DNA of 64,000 nucleotides from Hsuehochloa calcarea (Eukaryota; Streptophyta; Magnoliopsida; Poales; Poaceae). Made by a program: the position numbers and the translations under genes. How positions within the stretch are numbered: position 1 is the first letter of the stretch; every line of letters starts with the position of its first letter. Below the pieces are notes generated by a model, which was not told the DNA's origin, did no database searches, and saw nothing but the letters and a program-made list of their open reading frames with translations. Of the stretch, positions 36,983-48,420 are shown piece by piece. Location: positions 25,349,232 through 25,413,231 of the forward strand of contig CM070599.1 in NCBI GenBank assembly GCA_036346395.1. Reading direction: 5' to 3'.

Positions 36983-37735
36983 ATGAAAATGAACAAGGGA
37001 AGTAAGACTTCCAGTTCAGGTATAAATGCTATACAAATTAATCTTGCCAGTTCTCTGACCAGTTTTGGGGTATTTGATACCGGATCGGTTGTTCATATTT
37101 GCAATTCGATGCATGGATTGATAAGGAGTAGAAGTTTGACAAGAGGAGATGTTGATCTCCGTGTGGGCAATGGAGCAAGAGCTGCTGCATTAGCTATTGA
37201 TATTTTACCATTAGCTTTACCCTTAGGATTAGTTATAGAATTAAATAATTGTTATTATGTTCCTACCTTAAGCAAAAATAATATTTCTGCTTCATGTTTA
37301 GGAGCAGAAGTTTATGAGTTCAGAATAAAGAATAATTGTTGTTCAATTTATTTTGAAAATATGCTTTATGGCCATGCTCCATTGGTGAATAGATTGTATA
37401 TTTTGAATCTTGAGGATATGCCTATCTATAACATAAATACTAAGAGACTTCGACCAAATGAATTGAATCCCACTTTTATTTGGCATTATCATTTATGTCA
37501 TAAAAATGAGAAGCACATGATGAAGCTCTATAAAGATGATCTTCTAAACTCATTTGATTTTGAATCATTTGAAACATGTGAATCTTGTTTACTTGGCAAG
37601 ATGACAAAGGCGTCCTTCACGACCAGAGGTGAGAGGGCGAGTGCCTTACTGATCGTAGTACATAAGGATGTATGTGGACCAATGAGCACTCCGACCATAG
37701 GTGGTTTTCAGTACTTCATAACTTTTACTGATGAT
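36983..37735 (+). pseudogene. Element A copia protease and integrase N-terminus
   Basis: The frame carries F-D-T-G-S-V-V-H-I-C-N-S, the copia aspartic protease active site, near residues 30-41. Later come W-H-Y-H-L-C-H and C-E-S-C-L-L-G-K, the H/C zinc-binding part of integrase, then H-K-D-V-C-G-P with the first catalytic Asp. At F-T-D-D-M the frame leaves integrase and enters the repeat cassette at about 37733, where the family continues with a stretch before F-E-K-F-K-E-F. Confidence 0.9.
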
Positions 37736-37875
37736 ATGGTGATACGACCAGATCCACACTAGTCGCATGGTGATACGACCAAGTCCAAACTAGTCGTATG
37801 GTGATATGACCAGGTCCAAACCTGTCGTATGGAGATACAAGCTAGTCGTAGACTGGTCGAATACGATCATCAACT
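37733..37875 (+). repeat. Hairpin-repeat cassette (ii), replacing part of integrase
   Basis: Same cassette as 35932-36075, including the closing 'gatacaagctagtcgtagac' and 'catcaac'. About 16-20 integrase codons are absent at this place, and coding sequence resumes at 37876 with F-E-K-F-K-E-F-Q. Confidence 0.9.
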
Positions 37876-38710
37876 TTGAAAAGTTCAAAGAATTTCAGTA
37901 TGAAGTGCATAATCAACTTGTTAAGACAATCAAATATCTACGATCTGATCGTGGAGGTGAATATTTGAGCTATGAGTTTGGTGATCATCTAAAGAAGTAT
38001 GGAATTATTCAACAACTTGCTCTGCCGGAAACGCCTCAATGGAATGAGGTGTCTGAACGATGGAACCAAACATTGTTGAACATGGTTCGGTCAATGATGA
38101 GCAAATCTGATCTTTCATTGCAATTCTGGGGATTCGTTTTAGAAACAACTACTTTCACTTTGAATAGGGTTCCACCAAAAACTGTAGAGAAGATATCATA
38201 TGAGATATGGACCGGAAGAGTCTTTGATTGTCTTTTCTCAGGGTGTGGGGTTGTGAAGTTTATGTAAAATATTTGAAGTTTGATAAACTCACATCCAAGT
38301 CTGATAGGTGCTTCTTTGTAGGGTATCTTAAGGAAACTAAATGATGTTATTTTTTTAATCGGGTTGATAGCAAAGTGTTTGTTGCCCGTAATGATGTCTT
38401 CTTGGAGAAAGAGTTTCTTTCCAAAGGAGTCAGTGGGTGCAAGGTGCAACTTGAAGAAATTTGGGAAACATCTGAAAATATTTCAACTCCTACTGAATCT
38501 CTACAGGATGAACAAAATGTTGTTGAACTTGTAGATGAGACATCAGCCATACGTAGATCTAAAAGGTTACGCCAATTGCCTATAAGGTATGTGCATGACG
38601 TTTTATTATTGAATAATGATGAGTCTGAAACTTACGCGGAAGCGATGGTGGACCCAGACTCTGAGTCATGGCATGAAGCCTTGAAGTCGGAGTTAGAATA
38701 TTCGTTTTGA
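37876..38710 (+). pseudogene. Element A copia integrase C-terminus and linker
   Basis: The stretch holds L-R-S-D-R-G-G-E-Y-L-S with the second catalytic Asp, and W-N-E-V-S-E-R-W-N with the catalytic Glu. Frame breaks occur at about 38265 and in an 8-T run near 38350. It resumes with V-F-V-A-R-N-D-V-F-L-E-K-E-F-L and the acidic linker E-T-Y-A-E-A-M-V-D-P-D-S-E-S-W-H-E-A. At S-E-L-E the frame stops; most of the N-terminal half of reverse transcriptase that should follow is missing. Confidence 0.88.
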
Positions 38711-38714
38711 TGAA

Positions 38715-39033
38715 GTGGCCAAAGGCTTTGACTTCATCAAGGACAAGGAAGAATCTTGTGTTTGTACGAAGGTTAGTAGGAGCAAGCTTGTATTTCTGAT
38801 CTTGTATGTGGATGACATACTACTGGTCGAAAATGGTATTTCAATGCTTGAATCTGTTAAAACTTCATTAATAAATAGTTTCTCAAAGAAAGATTTAGAA
38901 GATGCAACATATATTCTTGGTATAAGGATCTATAGAGATATATCTAAAATGCTAATTGGATTAAGACAGGATATGTACATATATAAGGTGTTGAAACGGT
39001 TCAATATGTAGGATTCCAAGAAAGGTTACCTCA
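38715..39033 (+). pseudogene. Element A reverse transcriptase fragment
   Basis: Contains K-G-F-D-F-I-K-D, then L-Y-V-D-D-I-L-L with the catalytic Y-V-D-D (near 38803), then Y-I-L-G-I-R-I-Y-R-D and V-L-K-R-F-N-M. Only the part around the catalytic Asp pair and beyond survives; the fingers and first Asp region are deleted. A stop follows N-M. Confidence 0.88.
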
Positions 39034-39125
39034 TATAGTGATACGATCAGATCCGGACTAGTCGTATAGTGATACAACCAGATCCGAACTAGTCGTATGG
39101 AGATACAAGCTGGTCGTAGTCTGGT
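39034..39125 (+). repeat. Hairpin-repeat cassette (iii), between RT and RNase H
   Basis: Three units of the 31-bp repeat (core 'gactagtcgtatagtgatac'), ending 'gatacaagctggtcgtagtc'. It lies between D-S-K-K-G-Y-L and H-G-I-N-F-S-K, which are adjacent in the copia family apart from a few residues. The duplicated copy is at 43059-43149. Confidence 0.88.
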
Positions 39126-39489
39126 GCCCATGGCGCATGGCATTAATTTTAGCAAGAGTCAGTGTCCTACGACCACTTAGTAGCGAGACAAAATGAGTAG
39201 AATTCCATATGTTTCGGCTATTGGATCTATCATGTATGCTATGCTATGTACACGACCAGATATGTCATATGCTCTAAGTGTTACGAACATATATCAGTCG
39301 AATCCAAGTGAAGGTCACTGGATAACAGTCAAGAATATTCTTAAGTACTTGAGAATGACTAAGAATGCATTCCTTGTGTATGATAGTGAGGAAGAACTAG
39401 TCGTAAATTGTTACACTGATACTAGTTTTCAAACCGACAAGGATAATTTCAGATCACAATCAGGGTTTGTGTTTTGTAACAATACATGA
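39126..39489 (+). pseudogene. Element A RNase H-region fragment
   Basis: Contains Y-V-S-A-I-G-S-I-M-Y-A-M-L-C-T-R-P-D, I-L-K-Y-L-R-M-T-K and C-Y-T-D-T-S-F-Q-T-D, i.e. the end of the RT domain and the first catalytic Asp region of RNase H. It stops after G-F-V-F-C-N-N-T. The rest of RNase H (the A-E-A-E-Y region) is absent, and LTR-like repeat sequence follows. Confidence 0.88.
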
Positions 39490-39536
39490 GCAGATCTTTC
39501 AGTTCGATCAAATACAGATCAGTCATATGGAGATAC
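39485..39536 (+). repeat. Hairpin-repeat segment (iv), left part, split by element B
   Basis: 'agatcagtcatatggagatac' follows the RNase H fragment. The GATAC at 39532-39536 (and 43557-43561 in the duplicate) is the target site of element B. The segment continues at 54046. Confidence 0.8.
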
Positions 39537-41525
39537 TGTAAGACCGGAAAGGCGACTAGAGGGGGGTGAATAGACGCTTTCTCGATTTTCAACTCAATTA
39601 GATTCAACATGAACTTTTCTCCAATAGCTATGAAATCTAAGAAGATCAGTAAATGCACAGAGGAAGCCTTATGCTGAATCCTATTAACCCTTGAAGCAAA
39701 ATACCCAAAATATGGAGATCAAGCTCACTGGAGCGGTCAGACCGACGACAAACTGGCGGTCTGACATCTCGGTGGTCTGACCGGCGTTATGAAACCGGTT
39801 TGACCGCCCCGACCGTAAATAGTGCGAGCGACCAAACCAAAACGAAAATTGGTCTAACTTTTGATCTTTATGATGAAACTTGACCAAATTTGGAACACAT
39901 CTTTCTAAGGATATCTTAAACCTATACCAATCAACGATCATCCAGATCTATATCAAAGTTTTGACCTTTTTCTGTTTTACCGAAGGAGGGTTCAAAACCA
40001 AGCAAAACGAAAAACTTGATCCAAAACTTACTCGTGGGAGATTGATGATCTAGATGATCCTAGATGTATTCTCGCACGTCATAGCAAGGTAAATGAGGTT
40101 AAGAAACCAACCAAAAGCCACAGGATCAAGGAAGCACCCAAAATCATCAGAAGGAAGAACACAAGAAGACTCATCTTTGAATAATCATCGATAGATTGAT
40201 TCATGATGTTTGCTGGTTACAGCCACTCTCTCAAGGAGGACAAGAGCTCAATCCATGAGCACACACCCAACACATCTCTCTAGGACCTAAGCCTCTCCTC
40301 TCCTCTCCTCTCCTCTCTAATCCCTAAGACAAACTAGGGTTTCTCCAAATGAAGTGCTTGAGTTTGTTTAACAGTAACTCCCTCATATTTATAGTGAGGC
40401 CTAGCTTCTAGAAGATTTCACCAAATGGGCTTCCATTAAGGCCTAATACAAACGGAGCACATACGCACGTATTTTAAAGCGTCATCTTCATCTTCGATTG
40501 ACCTAAACCGCTTCTCCAAGCGCCAACCAGTGCCGCGGTTTAGTCAAGAGTCACAAAGGCGGTATTTGGTGAAATTACCAAAATACCCCTTCTCGATCCT
40601 TCTCCATGGACCGAGTCCAGTCTAGTCGAAGCAATCGCCTGCTTCGCCACGTGTAGGTTGATCAACGGCTCTCATCATGTCGGCATGTCTCTCCTGTCCG
40701 AATTCCATCGGAACCTCCAAGGCACTTGCACCGACCCCCGTGCCGCTTGATCCAACCAGCTACATCAAACTGCCCGTTCTATCCACCTTGTCCATTCTGC
40801 ACCATACTTGAGTCACTCGACCTCACCCGGCATCCATGATTGTTATGGACCTCAGCTCTCCAAGCTTAGTCCCGATCCTCCTCACCGTTGACCGTGTTGA
40901 CCTGCAAGCCACCTGCACAACAACAAACCAAGAAATCATTTTCGGGAACAAGTTCTTCACAACTTGACCCACGTTGGCTCAAAACATGCAATATGCAACA
41001 ATAAAACATTGAATCTCATGAACTTGACTTAACCAACACACAACGCTGCCAAGATGACCGACGAATAAGTGGAAACCGGTCTGACTGCCATACATGGGCC
41101 GGTCCGACCGCCCTCAGGCCGATCGGACCGATTAGTGTTAGCCGGTCGGACCGCCCGGCAAGGACTTAACCAAAATTTCACCACGAAATCGAGAGCTCTC
41201 TGGAAATTTCAAACGAATATAACTTTTGACTGGAAGCTCCAAAAATTATGAGACCAAGTGCAGGAGACTCCCCTCTCTTGCTTACACACTCTATTTTTGG
41301 CCTAACTCCAAACTCAACCAAAGTTCTGGCCGGTCGGACCGCCGGCCTCTTCGACTGACGGTCGACCGCCAAGCTTGCTTTGGCCGGATCGCCACACTCG
41401 GTTTGACCGCCGAGACCGACAAAGATTGGAACTTTTTCGAAAACTCGAGATTTGGCAAACCAACAAAGCCATTTCCGATTGTATCATCATTCTAAGATCA
41501 TGCACATATCCCCATGATATCCACA
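39537..41525 (-). mobile_element. Extra LTR of element B, from the tandem duplication
   Basis: TG at 39537 and CCACA at 41525, 1989 bp, parallel to 43562-45568. It carries the CGGTCNGACCG motif clusters (39734-39806, 41083-41158, 41327-41420) and a longer (CTCCT)n tract. Downstream, 41526-42311 is B's 3' internal region cut at the duplication junction. Confidence 0.9.
40292..40318 (+). repeat. CTCCT microsatellite
   Basis: Five to six CTCCT units in the extra B LTR. The equivalent place in the other full LTR (about 44341-44356) has only two to three, so the tract changed length after duplication. Confidence 0.8.
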
Positions 41526-42311
41526 ATCTCCCCCTTGATGAACACATTGGCAATCTCCCAGAAAATGTAAGTTTGCGGTTTGAAAAGTAAAGTACTCGTA
41601 GTTTTAAGAAAGACATAACTTGGTCCATAAGCAAGAGAAAGCCTAGGAAATGACCAAGCTTGCTTCAGAATAGCATAGGTAAGTGAGATAAGGCAAAGAG
41701 GGCACAAAAGCTTCAATTTCCAGAGAATAGCCAAAAATCTCACTTAGGTCCATATGAAAGAACAATTGTTCTATTTGACATTTGATCATTGTGAGTCTTC
41801 TAGAAATGCAAATCAAAATCAGAAAAGGCAATAAGACCAAAAGAATGCAATTGAGATGCTCCCACTCACTGTGATCACCAATTTTCAGAGAATTCATTTT
41901 ACCCCTATGACTCCAAAAAGCTATAAAACAACATTTTTACCAATCTCTCTCCCCCTTTGACAATGAATTCATCAAGGTGCATGGAAGAAGATAGAGCATG
42001 AAAGGAATGGACTGGCTGCAGTTTTTCAATTTTTTAGTTTTTAGTTTTTAAATTTTAGCAAAAGGAGTCATGAAGATTATCCATGAAGACGATACAAGTA
42101 TTACACCAAGCCAGATTATGTGAAGAAGCTATGTTCAATCATGGCAAAACATGTACAACAAAGCTAATGCCAAAATAGCAATAATCTGAGATTGAATGAA
42201 CTGATACCATGATAAGTTGCTCAAAATCATAGTTTTACTAAAGGTATCAAAAAATGAGTCAAGCCATGTCTATAAGCAAAATGGAGACCGAAACTAGAAA
42301 CCGAGTCAATT

Positions 42312-43514
42312 TCACATCCAAGTCCGATAGGTGCTTCTTTGTAGGGTATCTTAAGGAAACTAAATGATGTTATTTTTTTTAATCGGGTTGATAGCAAAGT
42401 GTTTGTTGCCCGTAATGATGTCTTCTTGGAGAAAGAGTTTCTTTCCAAAGGAGTCAGTGGGTGCAAGGTGCAACTTGAAGAAATTTGGGAAACATCTGAA
42501 AATATTTCAACTCCTACTGAATCTCTACAGGATGAACAAAATGTTGTTGAACTTGTAGATGAGACATCAGCCATACGTAGATCTAAAAGGTTACGCCAAT
42601 TGCCTATAAGGTATGTGCATGACGTTTTATTATTGAATAATGATGAGTCTGAAACTTACGCGGAAGCGATGGTGGACCCAGACTCTGAGTCATGGCATGA
42701 AGCCTTGAAGTCGGAGTTAGAATATTCATTTTGATGAAGTGGCCAAAGGCTTTGACTTCATCAAGGACAAGGAAGAATCTTGTGTTTGTAATGAAGGTTA
42801 GTAGGAGCAAGCTTGTATTTACGATCTTGTATGTGGATGACATACTACTGGTCGGAAATGGTATTTCAATGCTTGAATCTGTTAAAACTTCATTAATAAA
42901 TAGTTTCACAAAGAAAGATTTAGAAGATGCAGCATATATTCTTGGTATAAGGATCTATAGAGATATATCTAAAAGGCTAATTGGATTAAGCCAGGATATG
43001 TACATATATAAGGTGTTGAAACGGTTCAACATGTAGGATTCCAAGAAAGGTTACCTCATATAGTGATACGATCAGATCCGGACTAGTCGTATAGTGATGC
43101 GACCAGATCCGAACTAGTCGTATGGAGATACAAGCTGGTCGTAGTCTGGTGCCCATGGCGCATGGCATTAATTTTAGCAAGAGTCGGTGTTCTACGACCA
43201 CTTAGTAGCGAGACAAAATGAGTAGAATTCTATATGCTTCGGCTATTGGATCTATCATATATGCTATGCTATGTACACGACTAGATATGTCGTATGTTCT
43301 AAGTGTTACGAACATATATCAGTCGAATCCAAGTGAAGGTCACTGGATAACAGTCAAGAATATTCTTAAGTACTTGAGAATGACTAAGAATGCATTCCTT
43401 GTGTATGGTGGTGAGGAAGAACTAGTCGTAAATTGTTACACTGATACTAGTTTTCAAACCGACAAGGATAATTTCAGATCACAATCAGGGTTTGTGTTTT
43501 GTAACAATACATGA
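42312..43514 (+). pseudogene. Second copy of element A integrase-linker, RT and RNase H fragments
   Basis: Duplicate of 38289-39489. It has the same L-Y-V-D-D-I-L-L motif (near 42828), the same hairpin cassette (43059-43149) and the same stop after C-N-N-T. It differs from unit 1 by scattered substitutions, so both copies have decayed since the duplication. Confidence 0.9.
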
Positions 43515-43561
43515 GCAGATCTTTTAGTTCGATCAAATACAGATCAGTCGTATGGAGATAC

Positions 43562-45568
43562 TGTAGGACCAGAAAGACGACTAGAGGGGGGTGAATAGTT
43601 GCTTTCTCGATTTTCAACTCAATTAGATTCAACACGAACTTTTCTCCAATAGCTATGAAATCTAAGAAGATCAATAAATGCACAGAGGAAGCCTTGTGCT
43701 GAATCCTATTAACCCTTGAAGCAAATCCTATTAACCCTTGAAGCAAAAGACCCAAAATATGGAGATCAAGCTCACTGGAGCGGTCAGACCGACGACAAAC
43801 TGGCGGTCTGACATCTCGGTGGTCTGACCGGCGTTATGAAACCGGTTTGACCGGCCCTGACCAGAAATAGTGCAGACAGCCCGAAACCAAAACGAAAATT
43901 GGTCTAACTTTTGATCTTTATGATGAAACTTGACCAAATTTGGAACACATCTTTCTAAGGATATCTTAAACCTATACCAATCAACGATCATCCAGATCTA
44001 TATCAAAGTTTTGACCTTTTTCTGTTTTACCGAAGGAGGGTTCAAAACCAAGCAAAACAAAAACTTGATCCAAAACTTACTCGTGGGAGATTGATGATCT
44101 AGATGATCCTAGATGTATTCTCACACGTCATAGCAAGGTAAATGAGGTTAAGAAACCAACCAAAAGCCACAGGATCAAGGAAGCACCCAAAATCATCAGA
44201 AGGAAGAACACAAGAAGACTCATCTTTGAATAATCATCGATAGATTGATTCATGATGTTTGCTGGTTACAACCACTCCCTCAAGGAGGACAAGAGCTCAA
44301 TCCATGAGCACACACCCAACACATCTCTCTAGGACCTAAGCCTCTCCTCTCCTCTCTAATCCCTAAGACAAACTAGGGTTTCTCCAAATGAAGTGCTTGA
44401 GTCTGTTTAACAGTAACTCCCTCATATTTATAGTGAGGCCTAGCTTTTAGAAGAGTTCACCAAATGGGCTTCCATTAAGGCCTAATACAAATGGAACACA
44501 TACGCACGTATTTTAAAGCGTCATCTTCATCTTCGATTGACCTAAACCGCTTCTCCAAGCGCCGACCAGTGCCGCGGTTTAGTCAAGAGTCACAAAGGTG
44601 GTATTTGGTGAAATTACCAAAATACCCCTTCTCGATCCTTCTCCATGGACCGAGTCCAGTCTAGTCGAAGCAATTGCCTGCTTCGTCACGTGTAGGTTGA
44701 TCAACGGCTCTCATCATGTCGGCATGTCTCTCCTGTTCGAATTCCATCGGAACCTCCAAGGCACTTGCACCGACCCCCGTGCCTCTTGATCCAACCAGCT
44801 ACATCAAACTGCCCGTTCGATCCACCTTGTCCATTCTGCACCATACTTGAGTCACTCGACCTCACCCAGCATCCATGATTGTTATGAACCTCAGCTCTCC
44901 AAGCTTAGTTCCGATCCTCCTCGCCGTTGACCGTGTTGACCTGTAAGCCACCTGCACAACAACAGACCAAGAAATTGTTTCCGGGAACAAGTTCTTCACA
45001 ACTTGACCCACGTTAGCTCAAAACATGCAATATGCAACATTAAAACATTGAATCTCATGAACTTGACTTAACCAACACACAACGCTGCCAAGATGGCCGA
45101 CGAATAAGTGGAAACCGGTCTGACTGCCATACATGGGCCGGTCTGACCGCCCTCAGGCCAGTCGGACCGATTAGTGTTAGCCGGTCGGACCGCCAGCAAG
45201 GACTTAACCAAAATTTCACCCTGGAAATCCGAGAGCTCTCTGGAAATTTCAAACGAATATAACTTTTGACTGGAAGCTCCAAAAATTATGAGACCAAGTG
45301 CAGGAGACTCCCCTCTCTTGCTTACACACTCTATTTTTGGCCTAACTCCAAACTCAACCAAAGTTCTGGCTGGTCGGACCGCCGGCCTCTTCGACTGACG
45401 ACCGACCGACCGATGCTTGCTTGGTCGGATCGCCACCTGGCTCGGTTTGACCGCCGAGACTCGACAAAGATTGGAACTTTTTCGGCTTCGAGATTTGGCA
45501 AACCAACAAAGCCATTTCCAATTGTATCATCATCCTAAGATCATGCACATATCCCCATGATATCCACA
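43562..45568 (-). mobile_element. Element B 3' LTR
   Basis: 2007 bp, with minus-strand termini TGTGGATATC and CCTACA. It contains clusters of near-palindromic CGGTCNGACCG at 43781-43865, 45113-45195 and 45367-45450. Confidence 0.9.
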
Positions 45569-45580
45569 ATCTCCCCCTTG
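45569..45580 (-). promoter_or_regulatory. Polypurine tract of element B
   Basis: On the minus strand AAGGGGGAGAT lies immediately before the 3' LTR start TGTGG, the standard position of the plus-strand primer. Confidence 0.8.
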
Positions 45581-47052
45581 ATGAACACATTGGCAATCTC
45601 CCAGAAAATGTAAGTTTGCGGTTTGAAAAGTAAAGTACTCGTAGTTTTCGCGCAAAGACATAACTTGGTCCATAAGCAAGAGAAAGCCTAGGAAATGACC
45701 AAGCTTGCTTCAGAATAGCATAGGTAAGTGAGATAAGGCAAAGAGGGCACAAAAGCTTCAATTTCAGAGAATAGCCAAAAATCTCACTTAGGTCCATATG
45801 AAAGAACAATTGTTCTATTTGACATTTGATCATTGTGAGTCTTCTAGAAATGCAAATCAAAATCAGAAAAGGCAATAAGACCAAAAGAATGCAATTGAGA
45901 TGCTCCCACTCACTGTGATCACCAATTTTCAGAGAATTCATTTTACCCCTATGACTCCAAAAAGCTATAAAACAACATTTTTACCAATCTCTCTCCCCCT
46001 TTGACAATGAATTCATCAAGGTGCATGGAAGAAGATAGAGCATGAAAGGAATGGACTGGCTGCAGTTTTTCAATTTTTTAGTTTTTTAGTTTTTAAATTT
46101 TAGCAAAAGGAGCCATGAAGATTATCCATGAAGACGATACAAGTATTACACCAAGCCAGATTATATGAAGAAGCTATGTTCAATCATGGCAAAACATGTA
46201 CAACAAAGCTAATGCCAAAATAGCAATAATCTGAGATTGAATGAACTGATACCATGATAAGTTGCTCAAAATCATAGTTTTACTAAAGGTATCAAAAAAT
46301 GAGTCAAGCCATGTCTATAAGCAAAATGGAGACCAGAAACTAGAAACTGAGTCAATTTTGAGCATTATGAGTTCAATTATGAAACAATTTGTTCAAATAT
46401 TTAGCACTTTGTTGAAAATGATTGATTTTATCTTAGTAAAACAAGTCCTGGACTAGGAGCCATCCACAACTGCCTCCTAAGCTTCAACCAATTGACATTT
46501 TTGTTTTCTTAGCATTGTTCTAGATCTCAAGCCTTACCGCGACCATCTTAAGCATGAAACTTAAAAGAGTGGTCTAGGTCATCCAAAACTCCCACTGAGT
46601 TCATGCCTAGTGTAATGGTAAGCAGTCTCATGAGAAAGAATTGGTGAGATCAGCTTTTTCGCACAGAAAAACTCATTCTTCATTTGCTTGACTTAAGAAT
46701 TATCATAGCTCAATTTATAGCTCAAAATAAGTTCAAGACTCAATTTAACCTATATGACATGGCATGAATCATGAGAGGATCACTATAGCAAAACTAGTCA
46801 CAAGATCCAACAAGTCATGTTTTGATTCAATTTGCTCACAGATAATAAAGCTAGCATGGCAAAAGCTAAGCCAAACAAGAAGAGCCATAAAAGAATTATA
46901 GCAGACTAGCACAAGACATGGCATGGCATAATGTATGAAAACAAGTCATACAAGGATAATAATCAAGGTTCCACAAGTTTATATTATAATGCAAGTTGTT
47001 TGAATTTTAAAAATGCATTATGATACAATGAATGCAAAAAGAGCAAACCCCC
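45581..47052 (-). other. Element B 3' non-coding region
   Basis: About 1.47 kb between the RNase H stop and the purine tract, AT-rich, no domain seen. The first ~0.8 kb is also present in duplication unit 1 (41526-42311). Confidence 0.6.
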
Positions 47053-48420
47053 TCAAAACAGGCCAAGAGGACTAACAACCCCTAACTCTCCTCGCAAAGT
47101 AGCAAAACGAGAAAAATCAAGTGCTTTAGTGAAAATATCCACAACCTGCTGCTCAGACTCTACAAAGTGAAGCACAACATCACCCTTCTCAACATGGTCT
47201 CTAAGGAAATAATATCGAATGTCAATGTGCTTAGTCATAGAATGTTGCACGGGGTTTTTGGCAATGTTTATGACAGAAGTGTTGTCACAGAAAAGAGGAA
47301 GACTATCCAAAAATAACACATCCCGAAGAGTAGATAAGATCCAGAGAACCTGAGAGCAACTACTGGCTGCAGCTACATACTCGGCCTCGGCAGTGGACTG
47401 TGCAACAGAGGATTGTTTTCTAGAAGACCAAGAGATAAGAGATGTGCATAAGAAATGACAAGTAACAGAAGTACTCTTCCTATCCACTCTACACCCCGCA
47501 AAGTCAGCATCCAAAAAGCCCAAATAGAGAGAGAAGAAGAAGAATAATACCAGAGTCCAAAGTCAAGGGTATCTTGGAGGTACCTGAAAATGCGACGTAC
47601 TGCTTGATGATGATATACACGAGGGGAAGCTTGAAATCGAGCGCACAGACATACATCAAATTGTATGTCCGCCTCGACGCAGTGAGGTAGAGGAGGGAGC
47701 CGATCATGCTGCGGTACTCCTTCTGGTCCACGGGCTCTCCATCCTCATCAGGGTCCAGCACGGTGGTTGTGGCAATGGGAGTAGACATTAGCATACTGCT
47801 TCCCATGTCGAAGCGCTGAAGAAGGTGCCTTCTTTCAGTTGCTTAACTTGAAAACCAAGGAAGAATATCAATTCGCCCATTATGCTCATCTCGACCTCCC
47901 TGCTCATAGAATCTGAAAATCTGGACACCAAAGCATAAGAAGAACCACCGAATATGACATCATCCATATAAATCTGAACCAATAAAAAATCACTGCCATG
48001 CCTGAGAGTGAACAAAGTTTTATCAACCATTCCCATTTTGAAATTATTTTTAAGTAAAAACTCTTAAGCCTGTCATACCAAGCTCTAGGGGCTTGCTTCA
48101 ATCCATACAAGGCTTTAGAGAGTTTAAAACATGATTTCGTAACTTATGATTTTCAAAACGAGGAGGTTGCTTGACAAAAACCTCTTCTTCTATGAAACCA
48201 TATAAGAAAGAACTTTTAACATCCATTTGATAAAGCTTAAAACCCTTAGATGATGCAAATGGTAGTAAAATGCGGATGGCTTCTAATTTATCTACAGGAG
48301 CAAAGGTCTCTTCAAAGTCTAAACCCTCTACCTGAGAATATCCTTGAGCTACAAGTCTAGCCTTATTGCTAACTACTAACCCATCCTCACTTTGCTTATT
48401 TTTTAAAACACTTTTGTTCC
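47053..48420 (-). pseudogene. Element B reverse transcriptase and RNase H, frameshifted
   Basis: RT begins with A-R-L-V-A-Q-G-Y and F-E-E-T-F-A-P-V near 48360-48290 and includes Q-M-D-V-K-S-S-F-L with the first catalytic Asp. After a frameshift it reads I-Y-M-D-D-V-I-F-G (near 47965) with the catalytic Asp pair. Further shifts follow, then RNase H at 47523-47053 with D-A-D-F-A-G, A-E-A-E-Y-V-A-A and D-N-T-S-V-I-N-I-A-K-N-P and the tail H-I-D-I-R-Y. RNase H is the best preserved block (156 codons). Enzyme role: copying element RNA into DNA inside virus-like particles. Confidence 0.88.

Larger units (their letters stand above)
38289..46358 (+). repeat. 4.0-kb direct tandem duplication
   Basis: Unit 1 is 38289-42311 and unit 2 is 42312-46358. 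Each starts 'tcacatccaagt' and runs through element A integrase/RT/RNase H remnants, a hairpin cassette, the GATAC site, one full LTR of element B and about 0.8 kb of B's 3' internal region. Unit 2 then continues into the rest of B, whereas unit 1 jumps back to 'tcacatcc'. The two units are very similar, with small indels. Confidence 0.93.

Noticed and set aside
35932..39125. 31-bp hairpin repeats as a CRISPR array
   Set aside because: Units are contiguous with no unique spacers, vary in sequence, and lie in a plant retrotransposon.
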